Assembly: GCF_003428645.1 (NCBI RefSeq)
Contig: NZ_QVQH01000003.1
Coordinates: 215,621 to 279,620, forward strand
From: Geodermatophilus marinus
Lineage (GTDB): Bacteria; Actinomycetota; Actinomycetes; Mycobacteriales; Geodermatophilaceae
Direction of reading: 5' to 3'
DNA: 64,000 nt
The translations under genes and the position numbers were made by a program. Below are positions 9,233-18,292 of the stretch, piece after piece. The stretch's first letter is position 1. The number at the start of each line of letters is the position of its first letter. The notes beneath the pieces are model-generated. The model worked only from the letters and a program-made list of their open reading frames with translations. It was not told the origin of the DNA and did no database searches.

Positions 9233-9964
9233 GTGCCGAAGCTGCAACTGCTCCCCGCCGTCGACGTCGCCGACGGCCGGGCCGTCCGTCTCGTCCAGGG
9301 GGAGGCGGGCAGCGAGACCGCCTACGGCGACCCGCTGGAGGCCGCACTCACCTGGCAGCGGGACGGCGCCGGGTGGGTGCACCTGGTGGACCTCGACGCC
9401 GCCTTCGGGCGGGGCAGCAACCGGGAGCTGCTGGCCCGGGTGGTGGGCGAGCTGGACGTGGACGTCGAGCTCTCCGGGGGCATCCGGGACGACGAGTCGC
9501 TGGCCGCGGCGCTGGCCACCGGGTGCCGCCGGGTCAACCTGGGCACCGCGGCCCTGGAGTCCCCGGACTGGTGCGCCCGCGCGATCGCCGAGCACGGTGA
9601 CCGCATCGCCGTCGGCCTCGACGTGCGCGGCACCCGGCTGGCGGCACGGGGCTGGACCCGCGAGGGCGGCGAGCTGTACGAGACCCTCGCCCGCCTGGAC
9701 GCCGAGGGCTGCGCCCGCTACGTGGTCACCGACATCACCAAGGACGGCACCCTGCGCGGTCCCAACCTGGACCTGCTCCGCGAGGTGTGCGCCGCCACGC
9801 CGCGGCCGGTGGTCGCCTCCGGCGGGGTCAGCTCGCTCGACGACATCCGCGCGCTGGCCGCGCTCGCCCCGGTCGGCGTCGAGGGCGCCATCGTCGGCAA
9901 GGCCCTCTACGCCGGCGCCTTCACGCTGCCCGAGGCGCTGAGGGTGACCGAGGAGCTGGCGTGA
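9233..9964 (+). CDS. priA: ProFAR isomerase, probable bifunctional HisA/TrpF (PriA)
   Basis: The 243-residue TIM barrel isomerises ProFAR to PRFAR in histidine synthesis. Catalytic Asp residues are visible in [18 protein letters not shown] near residue 10 and [15 protein letters not shown] near residue 170. In actinobacteria this protein (PriA) usually also isomerises phosphoribosylanthranilate for tryptophan. No trpF accompanies trpE, trpC, trpB and trpA in this window, which fits. The GTG is 7 nt from TACGCT. The TGA overlaps the GTG of the RidA gene (GTGA). Confidence 0.93.
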   Translation: MPKLQLLPAVDVADGRAVRLVQGEAGSETAYGDPLEAALTWQRDGAGWVHLVDLDAAFGRGSNRELLARVVGELDVDVELSGGIRDDESLAAALATGCRRVNLGTAALESPDWCARAIAEHGDRIAVGLDVRGTRLAARGWTREGGELYETLARLDAEGCARYVVTDITKDGTLRGPNLDLLREVCAATPRPVVASGGVSSLDDIRALAALAPVGVEGAIVGKALYAGAFTLPEALRVTEELA

Positions 9965-10353
9965 GCGTCGTCCGGTTCGGCTCCGACACGCCCTGGGAGG
10001 CGGTGGTCGGCTACAGCCGCGTCGTCGTCCACGGCGACATGGCCTGGGTCAGCGGCACCACGGCCACCGTCGCCGGTGCCGTCGTCCACCCCGGGGACGC
10101 CGGGGCGCAGACCCGCCAGGCGCTGGCCAACCTCGCCGAGGCGCTCGAGCGGGCCGGGTTCACCGTCGCCGACGTCGTCCGCACGCGGCTGTTCGTCACC
10201 GACATCTCGCGCTGGGAGGAGGTCGGCCGGGCCCACGGGGAGGTCTTCGGCGACGTCCGCCCGGCCACCTCGATGGTGCAGGTCGCCGCGCTGATCGACC
10301 CGGCGATGCTGGTCGAGGTCGAGGCCGACGCGGTCCGCAAGGTACCGGCATGA
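9961..10353 (+). CDS. RidA family protein
   Basis: The 130-residue protein of the RidA/YjgF/Rid family has the core [29 protein letters not shown] and [18 protein letters not shown], with a C-terminal MVEVEADAV-like strand ([11 protein letters not shown]). Classical RidA enzymes hydrolyse reactive enamine/imine intermediates released by PLP enzymes. The Arg of VRTRLF is the likely carboxylate-binding residue. It overlaps hisA and hisF by 4 nt each, so all three are translationally coupled. Its role in the his operon is inferred, not known. Confidence 0.88.
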   Translation: MSVVRFGSDTPWEAVVGYSRVVVHGDMAWVSGTTATVAGAVVHPGDAGAQTRQALANLAEALERAGFTVADVVRTRLFVTDISRWEEVGRAHGEVFGDVRPATSMVQVAALIDPAMLVEVEADAVRKVPA

Positions 10354-11165
10354 GCCTCGCCGTGCGCGTCATCCCGTGCCTGGACGTCGATGCGGGACGG
10401 GTGGTGAAGGGGGTCAACTTCGTCGACCTGCGGGACGCCGGCGACCCGGTGGAGATGGCCCGCGTGTACGACGCGGAGGGCGCCGACGAGCTGACCTTCC
10501 TCGACATCACGGCCAGCTCCGGTGACCGGGAGACCACCTACGACGTCGTCCGCCGCACCGCCGAGAGCGTGTTCATCCCGCTCACCGTCGGCGGCGGGGT
10601 GCGCAGCGCCGAGGACGTCGACCGGCTGCTGCGGGCCGGGGCGGACAAGGTCGCGGTCAACACCGCCGCGGTCGCCCGCCCCGAGCTGATCGACGAGATC
10701 ACCGACCGGTTCGGCAACCAGGTGCTCGTGCTCTCGCTCGACGCCCGCCGGTGCCGGGACGGCGCGGTCACCGGCTCCGGGTTCGAGATCACCACCCACG
10801 GCGGGCGGCGCGGCACCGGCCGCGACGCCGTCGAGTGGGTGGTGGAGGCCGCCACCCGGGGGGTCGGGGAGGTGCTGCTCAACTCGATGGACGCCGACGG
10901 CACCGAGGCCGGCTTCGACCTGGAGCTGATCCGGGCGGTGCGCCGGGAGGTCACCGTGCCGGTCATCGCCAGCGGGGGCGCCGGGCGGCCCGACCACTTC
11001 CCGCCGGCGGTCGCGGCCGGGGCCGACGCCGTCCTGGCCGCCACCGTCTTCCACTTCGGCAGGATGCGCATCGGCGAGGTCAAGGCCGCGCTGGCCGGCG
11101 CGGGCGTCCCCGTGCGCGCCGAGGCCGACACGCCCCTGCGCGGCGGAGTGGATCCGTCGGTGTGA
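10350..11165 (+). CDS. hisF: Imidazole glycerol phosphate synthase, cyclase subunit
   Basis: HisF uses ammonia from HisH to convert PRFAR to imidazole glycerol phosphate and AICAR. The 271-residue barrel keeps the catalytic Asp residues in [17 protein letters not shown] near residue 11 and VLSLDAR near residue 131, plus phosphate loops [12 protein letters not shown] and [13 protein letters not shown]. The ATG overlaps the RidA stop. The last codons lie inside a long hairpin that forms the terminator. Confidence 0.97.
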   Translation: MSLAVRVIPCLDVDAGRVVKGVNFVDLRDAGDPVEMARVYDAEGADELTFLDITASSGDRETTYDVVRRTAESVFIPLTVGGGVRSAEDVDRLLRAGADKVAVNTAAVARPELIDEITDRFGNQVLVLSLDARRCRDGAVTGSGFEITTHGGRRGTGRDAVEWVVEAATRGVGEVLLNSMDADGTEAGFDLELIRAVRREVTVPVIASGGAGRPDHFPPAVAAGADAVLAATVFHFGRMRIGEVKAALAGAGVPVRAEADTPLRGGVDPSV

Positions 11166-11200
11166 CGCCGATCGGTGTGACGCCGACGGATCCACTCCGC
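11143..11200. terminator. Bidirectional terminator overlapping two gene ends
   Basis: A perfect 18-bp inverted repeat (arms 11143-11160 and 11183-11200) encloses a 22-nt loop. The left arm encodes the hisF C terminus, the hisF stop is in the loop, and the right arm ends on the first base of the minus-strand gene's TAG. A TCGGTGTGACGCCGA block is also directly repeated across the loop. Confidence 0.7.
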
Positions 11201-11805
11201 TAGGACGTTTCGGCGCGTGCGACGTCGCGCCGGCCGGAAGCCCAGAGCAGCAGCTCCAGCGGCTCCCCGGTGACGGTGCGGCGCCCCGCCCCCGCGCGCT
11301 TCTCGCGGCCCGGCACGTCGCTGCGGCGCAGCACCGCCCCACCGGGCACCCGCCGCGCGAACAGGACGGCGGCCGGCCACAGGGCGTCCTGGTCGGCGCG
11401 GGGCAGCGTCCGCGGGGACCACCCCGGCTGCGCCCGCCGGACGTCCTCGTGGTGGACCGCGAACTCGGCGGTGTTCACCAGGCGCGACACCGGCGGCCAG
11501 GCCAGCGGGGACCAGGCCGGCGGACCCGACCGCACCGCCGCGACCACCTGCGGGTAGGGCGTGCGCTCCCGCATCCGGTCCTCCAGCCGGTGCGCGTGCT
11601 CGGTGAGCGGCCGGGCCAGCGCGACCTGCTCCAGGCCGAACCCGGGCATCGCGTCGGGCCGGCGCTCGCGGACCACGAGGTGGGCGGCGAGGTGGGCGGT
11701 GGTCCAGCCGGCGCAGCAGGTGGGGGCGTCGGGGCCCGTGCGGTCGAGCAGGTCGGCGAGGGCGGCGCGCTCGCGCTGGTCCAGCGGCCGGGAAGCTTCG
11801 GTCAC
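11200..11805 (-). CDS. TIGR03085-type / mycothiol-isomerase-like N-terminal domain protein
   Basis: The 201-residue protein resembles the TIGR03085 group of DinB/MDMPI-N-fold proteins. CCAGWTTAHLAAHLVVRERRPDA (near residue 30, given here in parts CCAGWTTAHL and VVRERRPDA) and NTAEFAVHHEDVRRAQPGW near residue 110 supply the conserved histidines that bind a divalent metal. The family has no assigned reaction. It is convergent with hisF and shares its terminator. TAACCC lies 6 nt before the GTG start, a weaker version of the local leaderless pattern. Confidence 0.8.
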   Translation of the reverse strand: MTEASRPLDQRERAALADLLDRTGPDAPTCCAGWTTAHLAAHLVVRERRPDAMPGFGLEQVALARPLTEHAHRLEDRMRERTPYPQVVAAVRSGPPAWSPLAWPPVSRLVNTAEFAVHHEDVRRAQPGWSPRTLPRADQDALWPAAVLFARRVPGGAVLRRSDVPGREKRAGAGRRTVTGEPLELLLWASGRRDVARAETS

Positions 11806-11852
11806 CGGACGGGGTTACCGACGGGGCGGGCCCGGGAAACCGGAGGCGATCG

Positions 11853-11873
11853 CTTAGCCGCCCTAAGTAGAGT
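11853..11873 (+). promoter_or_regulatory. Palindromic operator abutting a -10 box
   Basis: CTTAG-CCGCC-CTAAG (11853-11867) is a perfect inverted repeat and is directly followed by TAGAGT (11868-11873), a good -10. A dimeric regulator bound here would block RNA polymerase at the ABC exporter operon. The regulator is unknown. Confidence 0.5.
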
Positions 11874-11909
11874 CGTGGGCACCGCCCGTCACGAGCACCG
11901 AGGAGACCC

Positions 11910-13688
11910 GTGCCCCGCCGCCGAGACGCCACGCTCCGGCGAGGGATGCGCCACGTCGCCCGCGCCATCCGCGAGCAGCCGGGCATGTTCACGCTGGCCT
12001 TCGTCGCCAGCAGCCTCTACGGCGCCATGACGGTGGCCAGCGCCTACGTGATCGGCGAGGTGACCGAGCGGGTCGTCCTCCCGGCCTTCGAGCGCGGGGC
12101 GACGACCGCCGCCGCGCTCACCCTCACCGCCGCGGCCGTCCTGGGCGTCGCCGTCCTCAAGATCTTGGGCATCATCGGCCGGCGGCTGTTCGCCGGGGTG
12201 ATGAGCTACCGGCTGCAGGCGGCCTACCGGCGACGGGTGACCGCCCAGTACCTGCGGTTGCCGCTGTCCTGGCACCAGCGCCACCCGACGGGGCAGCTGC
12301 TGTCCAACGCCAACTCCGACGTCGAGGCGGCCTGGTTCTTCGTCGCGCCGCTGCCCTTCGCCTGCGGCGCGATCGTCATGATCGCCATCACCGTCGCCGC
12401 CCTGGTGGCCACCGACCCGTGGCTGGCCCTCGTCGGGCTGGTCGTGTTCCCCCTGGTGTTCGTGGTCAACGCGGTCTACTCGCAGGTGATGGCCCCGCGG
12501 ATGGCGCGGGCCCAGCAACTGCGCGCCGAGGTCAGCGAGATCGCCCATGAGAGCTTCGACGCCGGCCTGGTGGTCAAGACGCTGGGCCGGGAGGACGTCG
12601 AGACCCGCCGGTTCGCCGCCCGCGCCGCCGAGCTGCGCGACGGGCTGGTGGCCGTGGGCCGGGTGCGCGGGCTGTTCGACCCGCTCATGGAGGCGCTGCC
12701 CAACCTCGGCACCCTCGCCGTCCTGCTCATCGGCGCCGGGCGGGTCGCCGACGGCGCCACGGACGCCGGTGCCCTGGTCTCGATCGCCTACCTGTTCACC
12801 CTGCTCGCCCTCCCGATCCGCGCGATCGGCTGGGTGCTGGCCGACCTGCCGCGCGCCCTGGCCGGCTTCGACCGGGTGACGCCGGTGCTCGACGCGACCG
12901 GCGAGACGGTGCACGGGGACACCCCGGCGACCGCCGCGGGCGGCGGCGGCGCGGACCTGGCCGTCCGGGAGCTCGCCTTCCGCTTCGACGGCGTCGAGCG
13001 GCCCACCCTCGAGGGCGTCACCTTCGACGTCGCGGCGGGGAGCACCGTCGCGGTCGTCGGGCCCACGGGCTCGGGCAAGTCGACGCTGGCCGGGCTCCTC
13101 GTCCGCCTGGTCGACCCCGAGAGCGGCGCGGTGCTGCTCGACGGCGTGGACGTCCGGGCGCTGCGCGAGGGGGAGGTCAGCGGGCAGGCGGCCTTCGTCG
13201 CGCAGGGCACCTTCCTGTTCGACGACACCGTGCGCGGCAACGTCACCCTCGGCGCCGACCTGCCCGACGAGGAGGTGTGGGCCGCGCTGCGGGCGGCCGC
13301 CGCGGACGGCTTCGTCGCGCGGCTGCCCGAGGGCCTCGACACCCGGGTGGGGGAGCGGGGCGCGACGCTCTCCGGCGGCCAGCGCCAGCGCCTGGCGCTG
13401 GCCCGCGCGGTGGTGCGCCGGCCGCGGCTGCTCGTGCTGGACGACGCCACGAGCGCGGTCGACCCCGCGGTCGAGGCCCGGATCCTCGACGCGCTGCGCG
13501 ACAGCGAGCGCCCGACGACGGTCGTGGTGGTCGCCTACCGGCAGGCCACGATCGCCCTCGCCGACGAGGTGGTGTGGCTGGCCGGGGGCCGGGTGGCCGC
13601 CCGCGGCTCGCACGAGGAGCTGCTCGCCTCGGTCCCCGGCTACGCGGCGCTGGTCCGGGCCTACGGCCAGGCGGAGGTGGCGGCGTGA
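11910..13688 (+). CDS. ABC exporter half-transporter, degenerate-site subunit
   Basis: The 592-residue type-I exporter has six N-terminal membrane helices and a C-terminal nucleotide-binding domain. Walker A is GPTGSGKST near residue 388 and the signature LSGGQRQRLALARA is perfect. The catalytic Walker B glutamate is Asp (LLVLDDATSAVD) and the H-loop His is Tyr (VVAYRQAT). With the partner downstream this makes one degenerate and one active ATP site, as in heterodimeric exporters such as TM287/288 or BmrCD. The GTG follows GAGGAG; the stop overlaps the partner's GTG. Substrate unknown. Confidence 0.92.
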   Translation: MPRRRDATLRRGMRHVARAIREQPGMFTLAFVASSLYGAMTVASAYVIGEVTERVVLPAFERGATTAAALTLTAAAVLGVAVLKILGIIGRRLFAGVMSYRLQAAYRRRVTAQYLRLPLSWHQRHPTGQLLSNANSDVEAAWFFVAPLPFACGAIVMIAITVAALVATDPWLALVGLVVFPLVFVVNAVYSQVMAPRMARAQQLRAEVSEIAHESFDAGLVVKTLGREDVETRRFAARAAELRDGLVAVGRVRGLFDPLMEALPNLGTLAVLLIGAGRVADGATDAGALVSIAYLFTLLALPIRAIGWVLADLPRALAGFDRVTPVLDATGETVHGDTPATAAGGGGADLAVRELAFRFDGVERPTLEGVTFDVAAGSTVAVVGPTGSGKSTLAGLLVRLVDPESGAVLLDGVDVRALREGEVSGQAAFVAQGTFLFDDTVRGNVTLGADLPDEEVWAALRAAAADGFVARLPEGLDTRVGERGATLSGGQRQRLALARAVVRRPRLLVLDDATSAVDPAVEARILDALRDSERPTTVVVVAYRQATIALADEVVWLAGGRVAARGSHEELLASVPGYAALVRAYGQAEVAA

Positions 13689-15532
13689 CCCGCACCGCTC
13701 CGCCGGCCGCGGACCCCGCGGCCCGGCCGGCGGCGGCGCACCGCACCGAGGGGGCGCTGGCCACCCTGCGGCGGGGGCTGGCGATGATGCCGGAGTTCCG
13801 CCGCGGGCTGCCGGCCACCTTCGCCCTCGCCCTGGTCGCCACCGCCGGCCGGGTCGTGGTGCCGATCGCCGTCCAGCAGGTCATCGACCGCGGCCTGGCC
13901 GGCCCCGGCGGGCCCGACCTGGACCTCGTCCGCGACGTGGTGCTGCTGAGCGCGGGAGTCGTCGTGATCACCGCCGTGGCGGTGTACCGGATGAACGTCC
14001 GGCTGTTCCGGACGACGGAGACCGCGCTGGCCGGCCTGCGGGTGCGCGCCTTCCGGCACGTGCACGACCTGTCCGTGCTGCACCAGCAGGGGCAGCGCCG
14101 CGGCTCGCTGGTCTCCCGGGTGACCAGTGACGTCGACCAGCTCTCCACCTTCATGCAGTGGGGCGGCGTGCTCGGCGTGGTCAGCCTCGGCCAGCTGCTC
14201 GTGGCCACCGCCGTCATGGCCGTCTACTCCTGGCAGCTGACCCTGCTCGTCGTCGTCTGCTTCGTCCCGCTGGCCGTCGCGGTCCGCCACTTCGCCCGTC
14301 TGCTGGCCGAGGCCCACGGCCTGGTCCGCGAGCGGGTGGGCGACCTCCTGGCCGCGGTGTCGGAGTCGGTGGTCGGCGCCGCCACGGTGCGCGCCTACGG
14401 CATCGGTGAGCGCACCGCCGCCCGCATCGACCGCGCCGTCGGCCGGCACTACACCAGCCAGGTGCGCGCCCAGCGGGTCACCGCCGCGGTGTTCGTCAGC
14501 GGCGAGTTCGTCGCGGCGGTGGCGAACATCGCCGTCGTCGTGGTCGGCGTGCTGCTCGGCGTCGGCGGGGACCTCACCGCCGGGACCCTCGTCGCCTTCC
14601 TGTTCCTGGTCACCCTGTTCGTCGCCCCGGTGCAGACCGCCACCGAGGTGCTCAACGAGGCGCAGAACGCCGTCGCCGGCTTCCGCCGGGTCCTCGACGT
14701 CCTGGAGCTCGAGCCCGACATCCGCGACCCCGCCGCCGTCGACCCCGCGCACGCCCGCGAGCTGCCGCCGGGCCCGCTCGGCGTGCGCTTCGAGCACGTC
14801 ACCTTCCGGTACGCCCCCGGCGCCCGGGCGGCGCTGGTCGACGTCGACCTGGAGATCGCCCCGCGCCGCCGGGTGGCGGTCGTCGGCGAGACCGGCTCGG
14901 GGAAGACGACGTTCGCCAAGCTGGTCACCCGGCTGATGGACCCCGGGGAGGGGCGGGTCCTCATCGGCGGCATCCCCCTGGCCGAGGTGGCGTTCGACTC
15001 GCTGCGCGAGCGGGTGGTCATGGTGCCCCAGGACGGCTACCTCCTCGACGCCTCGATCGCCGACAACGTCCGGTACGGCCGGCCGGGGCTGACCGACGAC
15101 GCGGTGCGCGCGGCCTTCGACGAGCTGGGCCTCTCCGCGTGGGTCGCGGGGCTGCCGGACGGCGTCGCCACCCGGGTCGGCCAGCGCGGCGAGTCGCTGT
15201 CGGCCGGGGAGCGGCAGCTGGTCGCCGTGGCCCGCGCCCACGTCGCCGAGCCCGACCTCCTGGTGCTCGACGAGGCGACCAGCGCGGTCGACCCGGCCAC
15301 CGAGCGGCGGCTGACCCGGGCCCTGGACGCCCTCACCGCGGGCCGCACGACGCTCACCATCGCCCACCGGCTGTCCACCGCCGAGCGGGCCGACGAGGTG
15401 CTCGTCGTCGACGGCGGCCGGGTGGTCCAGCGCGGGACGCACGCGCAGCTGGTCCGCGCCGAGGGGCCCTACGCCCGGCTGCACGCCTCCTGGCGCCGGT
15501 CGTCCTCGGGGGAGGCCCGGCCCGCCGGGTGA
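13685..15532 (+). CDS. ABC exporter half-transporter, catalytic subunit
   Basis: The 615-residue partner has a membrane domain, Walker A GETGSGKTT near residue 402, a canonical Walker B LLVLDEATSAVD and H-loop TIAHRLST. Its signature is degenerate (LSAGERQLVAVARA). Its intact Walker B faces the perfect signature of subunit 1, and its poor signature completes subunit 1's dead site, so the pair complement each other. It starts at the GTG overlapping the upstream stop. It probably exports a lipid, peptide or drug-like compound. Confidence 0.92.
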   Translation: MTRTAPPAADPAARPAAAHRTEGALATLRRGLAMMPEFRRGLPATFALALVATAGRVVVPIAVQQVIDRGLAGPGGPDLDLVRDVVLLSAGVVVITAVAVYRMNVRLFRTTETALAGLRVRAFRHVHDLSVLHQQGQRRGSLVSRVTSDVDQLSTFMQWGGVLGVVSLGQLLVATAVMAVYSWQLTLLVVVCFVPLAVAVRHFARLLAEAHGLVRERVGDLLAAVSESVVGAATVRAYGIGERTAARIDRAVGRHYTSQVRAQRVTAAVFVSGEFVAAVANIAVVVVGVLLGVGGDLTAGTLVAFLFLVTLFVAPVQTATEVLNEAQNAVAGFRRVLDVLELEPDIRDPAAVDPAHARELPPGPLGVRFEHVTFRYAPGARAALVDVDLEIAPRRRVAVVGETGSGKTTFAKLVTRLMDPGEGRVLIGGIPLAEVAFDSLRERVVMVPQDGYLLDASIADNVRYGRPGLTDDAVRAAFDELGLSAWVAGLPDGVATRVGQRGESLSAGERQLVAVARAHVAEPDLLVLDEATSAVDPATERRLTRALDALTAGRTTLTIAHRLSTAERADEVLVVDGGRVVQRGTHAQLVRAEGPYARLHASWRRSSSGEARPAG

Positions 15533-15594
15533 GCCACCGGACGCCGTGGTCGCCGCCGCCCGGCGTGCCCCGCCTGCCGGGCGGCGGCTGCCCC

Positions 15595-15600
15595 TACCCT
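15595..15600 (+). promoter_or_regulatory. -10 box for leaderless membrane protein gene
   Basis: TACCCT ends 8 nt before the GTG at 15609. Confidence 0.4.
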
Positions 15601-15608
15601 CTCGACCC

Positions 15609-16055
15609 GTGCCCCCCTCCACCGGCCGCAGCGCCCGCGGCGACGTCCCGCCGGCCGACCCCCGGATGCCGGGTGCCGCGATCGGCGCCGTCGTCCTGGG
15701 CTTCGTCGGGGCGCTGCCGCCGGCCTTCGTCGCCTTCTTCGCCGTCGCGCTCGGCGGGCTGACCGCCGACGCCGGCCCCGACCCGTGGACGTACCTGCTC
15801 CTGGCCGTCCCGGTCGTCCAGGCGGTCGCGGCCGTGCTGCTCCTCGCCCGCCGCGCCTGGTTGCCGACGGTCCTGGCCGTGCTGCCGGTGGGGCTGTTCA
15901 CCGGCGGGGTGATCTGGGCCGCCGCCCAGGCGGCCGAGCCCTCCGGCCTGGGCTGGCCGTTGCTGCTGCTCGTCGCGCCGGTGGGCGCGGCCGTGCTGGC
16001 GGCCACGGCCCGGGTGCGCCGCTGGGTGGCCGGCCGGCCGCGCCGCGGGCGCTGA
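15609..16055 (+). CDS. Small multipass membrane protein
   Basis: The 148-residue protein has a polar, proline-rich N terminus followed by about four hydrophobic helices (AAIGAVVLGFVGALPPAFVAFFAV, a helix around residue 75, and two near the C terminus, quoted in part as VLAVLPVGLFTGG and LLLLVAPVGAAVLAA) and a basic tail. No family is recognised. The GTG at 15609 is preferred because TACCCT is placed for leaderless transcription and earlier starts would add low-complexity sequence. Confidence 0.6.
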   Translation: MPPSTGRSARGDVPPADPRMPGAAIGAVVLGFVGALPPAFVAFFAVALGGLTADAGPDPWTYLLLAVPVVQAVAAVLLLARRAWLPTVLAVLPVGLFTGGVIWAAAQAAEPSGLGWPLLLLVAPVGAAVLAATARVRRWVAGRPRRGR

Positions 16056-16097
16056 CCTGCCGGCGCCGGCAGCCCCCGCCCGGCGCCCCGCCGGCCC

Positions 16098-16103
16098 TAC
16101 AGT
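16098..16103 (+). promoter_or_regulatory. -10 box for leaderless gene at 16111
   Basis: TACAGT ends 7 nt before the ATG. Confidence 0.45.
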
Positions 16104-16110
16104 CCCGGGC

Positions 16111-16629
16111 ATGGCGGTGGTCCGGGGCCTGCGGTCGGCGCCCGCGCGCACCCGGACCGGGGCCCGCCGCCCGCCCCGGCCGGACGCCCTCCCGCAGACG
16201 CCCGCCGGCGCCCGGAGGCCGCGGCCGGCGAGCGCCGCCGCGGCCTCCGGGGTGCTCGTGGCGGCCCAGGAGATCCACCTCGCCTACCTGCTGTGGGAGC
16301 CGGAGCCCGGTTGGCACTGGTACCTGGTGGCCCTGGCGCTGCCGATCGCGCTCGCCGTCCTCGGCGCGGCGCTGGTCTGGCGGGGCCGGCCCCGGGGCTG
16401 GCAGGTGCTCGCCGCGGCCGCCGCCCTCCCGCTGCTGGGCGTGCTCGGTCTCGCCGGGCTGTTCGCGGCGCTCGGCGGCGGGCGGGCCCTGCCGTGGGCG
16501 CTGCTGCTGCTCGTCGGCCCGCTCGCGGCGCTGGTGCTGGCCACCCGTCGCCCGGTCCGGGAGTGGACCGCACCCCGCCGGGCGACGCGTCGGCCGAGGC
16601 CACCCCGGACGGCGGCCCGCGCCCGCTAG
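16111..16629 (+). CDS. Hypothetical membrane protein
   Basis: The 172-residue protein has a 40-residue Arg/Pro/Ala-rich cytoplasmic start, then four predicted helices, including YLVALALPIALAVLGAALVW and ALLLLVGPLAALVLA, and a basic C-terminal tail. No conserved motif is recognised. It lies between another small membrane protein and the flavoprotein dehydrogenase, all on the same strand but each with its own leaderless promoter signature. Confidence 0.55.
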   Translation: MAVVRGLRSAPARTRTGARRPPRPDALPQTPAGARRPRPASAAAASGVLVAAQEIHLAYLLWEPEPGWHWYLVALALPIALAVLGAALVWRGRPRGWQVLAAAAALPLLGVLGLAGLFAALGGGRALPWALLLLVGPLAALVLATRRPVREWTAPRRATRRPRPPRTAARAR

Positions 16630-16632
16630 CGT
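16627..16632 (+). promoter_or_regulatory. -10 box for leaderless flavoprotein gene
   Basis: TAGCGT ends 7 nt before the GTG at 16640. Confidence 0.5.
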
Positions 16633-16639
16633 TCGGTCC

Positions 16640-18292
16640 GTGACGGAGACCGACGTCGTCGTGGTGGGTGCGGGGCTGGCCGGGCTGGTCGCCACCGCCG
16701 AGCTGGCCGATGCCGGCCACCGGGTCGTGCTGCTCGAGCAGGAGCCGGAGGCGTCCCTGGGCGGGCAGGCCTTCTGGTCCTTCGGCGGGCTGTTCCTCGT
16801 CGACTCCCCGGAGCAGCGCCGGCTGCGGGTGCGCGACTCCCTGGAGCTGGCCCGCCAGGACTGGTTCGGCACGGCCGGCTTCGACCGCCCCGAGGACCAC
16901 TGGCCGCGCCGCTGGGCCGAGGCCTACCTCCGGTTCGCGGCGGGGGAGAAGCGCGCCTGGCTGCGCGAGCAGGGCGTCGGCTTCTTCCCGGTGGTCGGCT
17001 GGGCCGAGCGCGGCGGCTACACCGCCACCGGCCACGGCAACTCGGTGCCGCGCTTCCACATCGTGTGGGGCACCGGCCCGGGGCTGGTCGAGCCGTTCGC
17101 CCGCCGGGTGCGCGCCGCGGTGGAGCGCGGGCTGGTGCAGCTGCGGTGCCGGCACCGGGTCGACGGGCTCGTGGTCGACGGCGGGGCGGTGACCGGGGTG
17201 CGCGGTGCCGTCCTCGAGCCCAGCGACGCCGCCCGCGGCCAGGCCAGCTCCCGGGTGGCGACCGCGGCGTTCGAGGTGAGCGCCCAGGCCGTGGTCGTGA
17301 CCTCCGGCGGCATCGGCGGCAACCACGACCTGGTGCGGCAGAACTGGCCGGCGCGCCTGGGCCCGGCGCCCCGCCGGCTGCTCTCCGGCGTCCCCGCGCA
17401 CGTCGACGGCCGCATGCTGCAGGCGACCGAGGCCGCCGGGGCCCACGTCATCAACTCCGACCGCATGTGGCACTACACCGAGGGCGTGGCCAACCACAGC
17501 CCGGTCTGGGACCGCCACGGCATCCGCATCCTCCCCGGCCCGTCGTCCCTCTGGCTGGACGCCACCGGCCGGCGGCTGCCGGTCCCGCTCTTCCCCGGCT
17601 TCGACACCCTCGGCACCCTGGCGCACATCGGGACGACCGGCCACGAGCACACCTGGTTCGTCGCCACCCGCAAGATCGTGGAGAAGGAGTTCGCGCTCTC
17701 CGGCTCCGAGCAGAACCCCGACCTCACCGGCCGCGACCTCCGGCTGCTGCTCACCCGCGTCCGCGCGGGGGTCGCCGAGCCGGTGCGGGCCTTCCTCGAC
17801 CGCGGCGAGGACTTCGTCGTCGCCCGCACCCTGCCCGAGCTGGTGGCCGGGATGAACCGGGTCACCGGCGGCGAGCCCGAGCTCGACCTCGCCGCCGTCG
17901 AGGCCGAGGTCGTCGCGCGCGACCGCGCGGTCGGCAACCCGTTCACCAAGGACCTCCAGCTCACCGCGGTCCGGGGTGCGCGCAGCTACCTCGGCGACAA
18001 GCTCATCCGGGTGGCCCCACCGCACCGGCTGCTCGACCCCGCCGCCGGCCCGCTGGTCGCCGTCCGGCTCAACCTGCTCACCCGCAAGACCCTCGGCGGG
18101 CTGGAGACCGACCTGTCCGGACGGGTGCTGCGCCCCGACGGCACCGTGTTCACCGGGCTGTACGCCGCCGGCGAGGTCGCCGGCTTCGGCGGCGGCGGCG
18201 TGCACGGCTACCGCTCGCTCGAGGGCACCTTCCTCGGCGGCTGCCTGTTCTCCGGGCGGGTGGCCGGCCGCGCGCTGGCCGCGGCGCTGTGA
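16640..18292 (+). CDS. FAD-binding dehydrogenase (KsdD-like flavoprotein)
   Basis: The 550-residue flavoprotein of the fumarate reductase/3-ketosteroid dehydrogenase family begins with a Rossmann dinucleotide motif [20 protein letters not shown]. It ends with the FAD-clasp segment [19 protein letters not shown] and [13 protein letters not shown]. Residues about 70-140 ([29 protein letters not shown]) match the actinobacterial 'FAD-binding dehydrogenase' subgroup. Substrate unassigned; steroid-like or 2-enoate substrates are possible. The stop overlaps the GTG of the next gene. Confidence 0.88.
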   Translation: MTETDVVVVGAGLAGLVATAELADAGHRVVLLEQEPEASLGGQAFWSFGGLFLVDSPEQRRLRVRDSLELARQDWFGTAGFDRPEDHWPRRWAEAYLRFAAGEKRAWLREQGVGFFPVVGWAERGGYTATGHGNSVPRFHIVWGTGPGLVEPFARRVRAAVERGLVQLRCRHRVDGLVVDGGAVTGVRGAVLEPSDAARGQASSRVATAAFEVSAQAVVVTSGGIGGNHDLVRQNWPARLGPAPRRLLSGVPAHVDGRMLQATEAAGAHVINSDRMWHYTEGVANHSPVWDRHGIRILPGPSSLWLDATGRRLPVPLFPGFDTLGTLAHIGTTGHEHTWFVATRKIVEKEFALSGSEQNPDLTGRDLRLLLTRVRAGVAEPVRAFLDRGEDFVVARTLPELVAGMNRVTGGEPELDLAAVEAEVVARDRAVGNPFTKDLQLTAVRGARSYLGDKLIRVAPPHRLLDPAAGPLVAVRLNLLTRKTLGGLETDLSGRVLRPDGTVFTGLYAAGEVAGFGGGGVHGYRSLEGTFLGGCLFSGRVAGRALAAAL

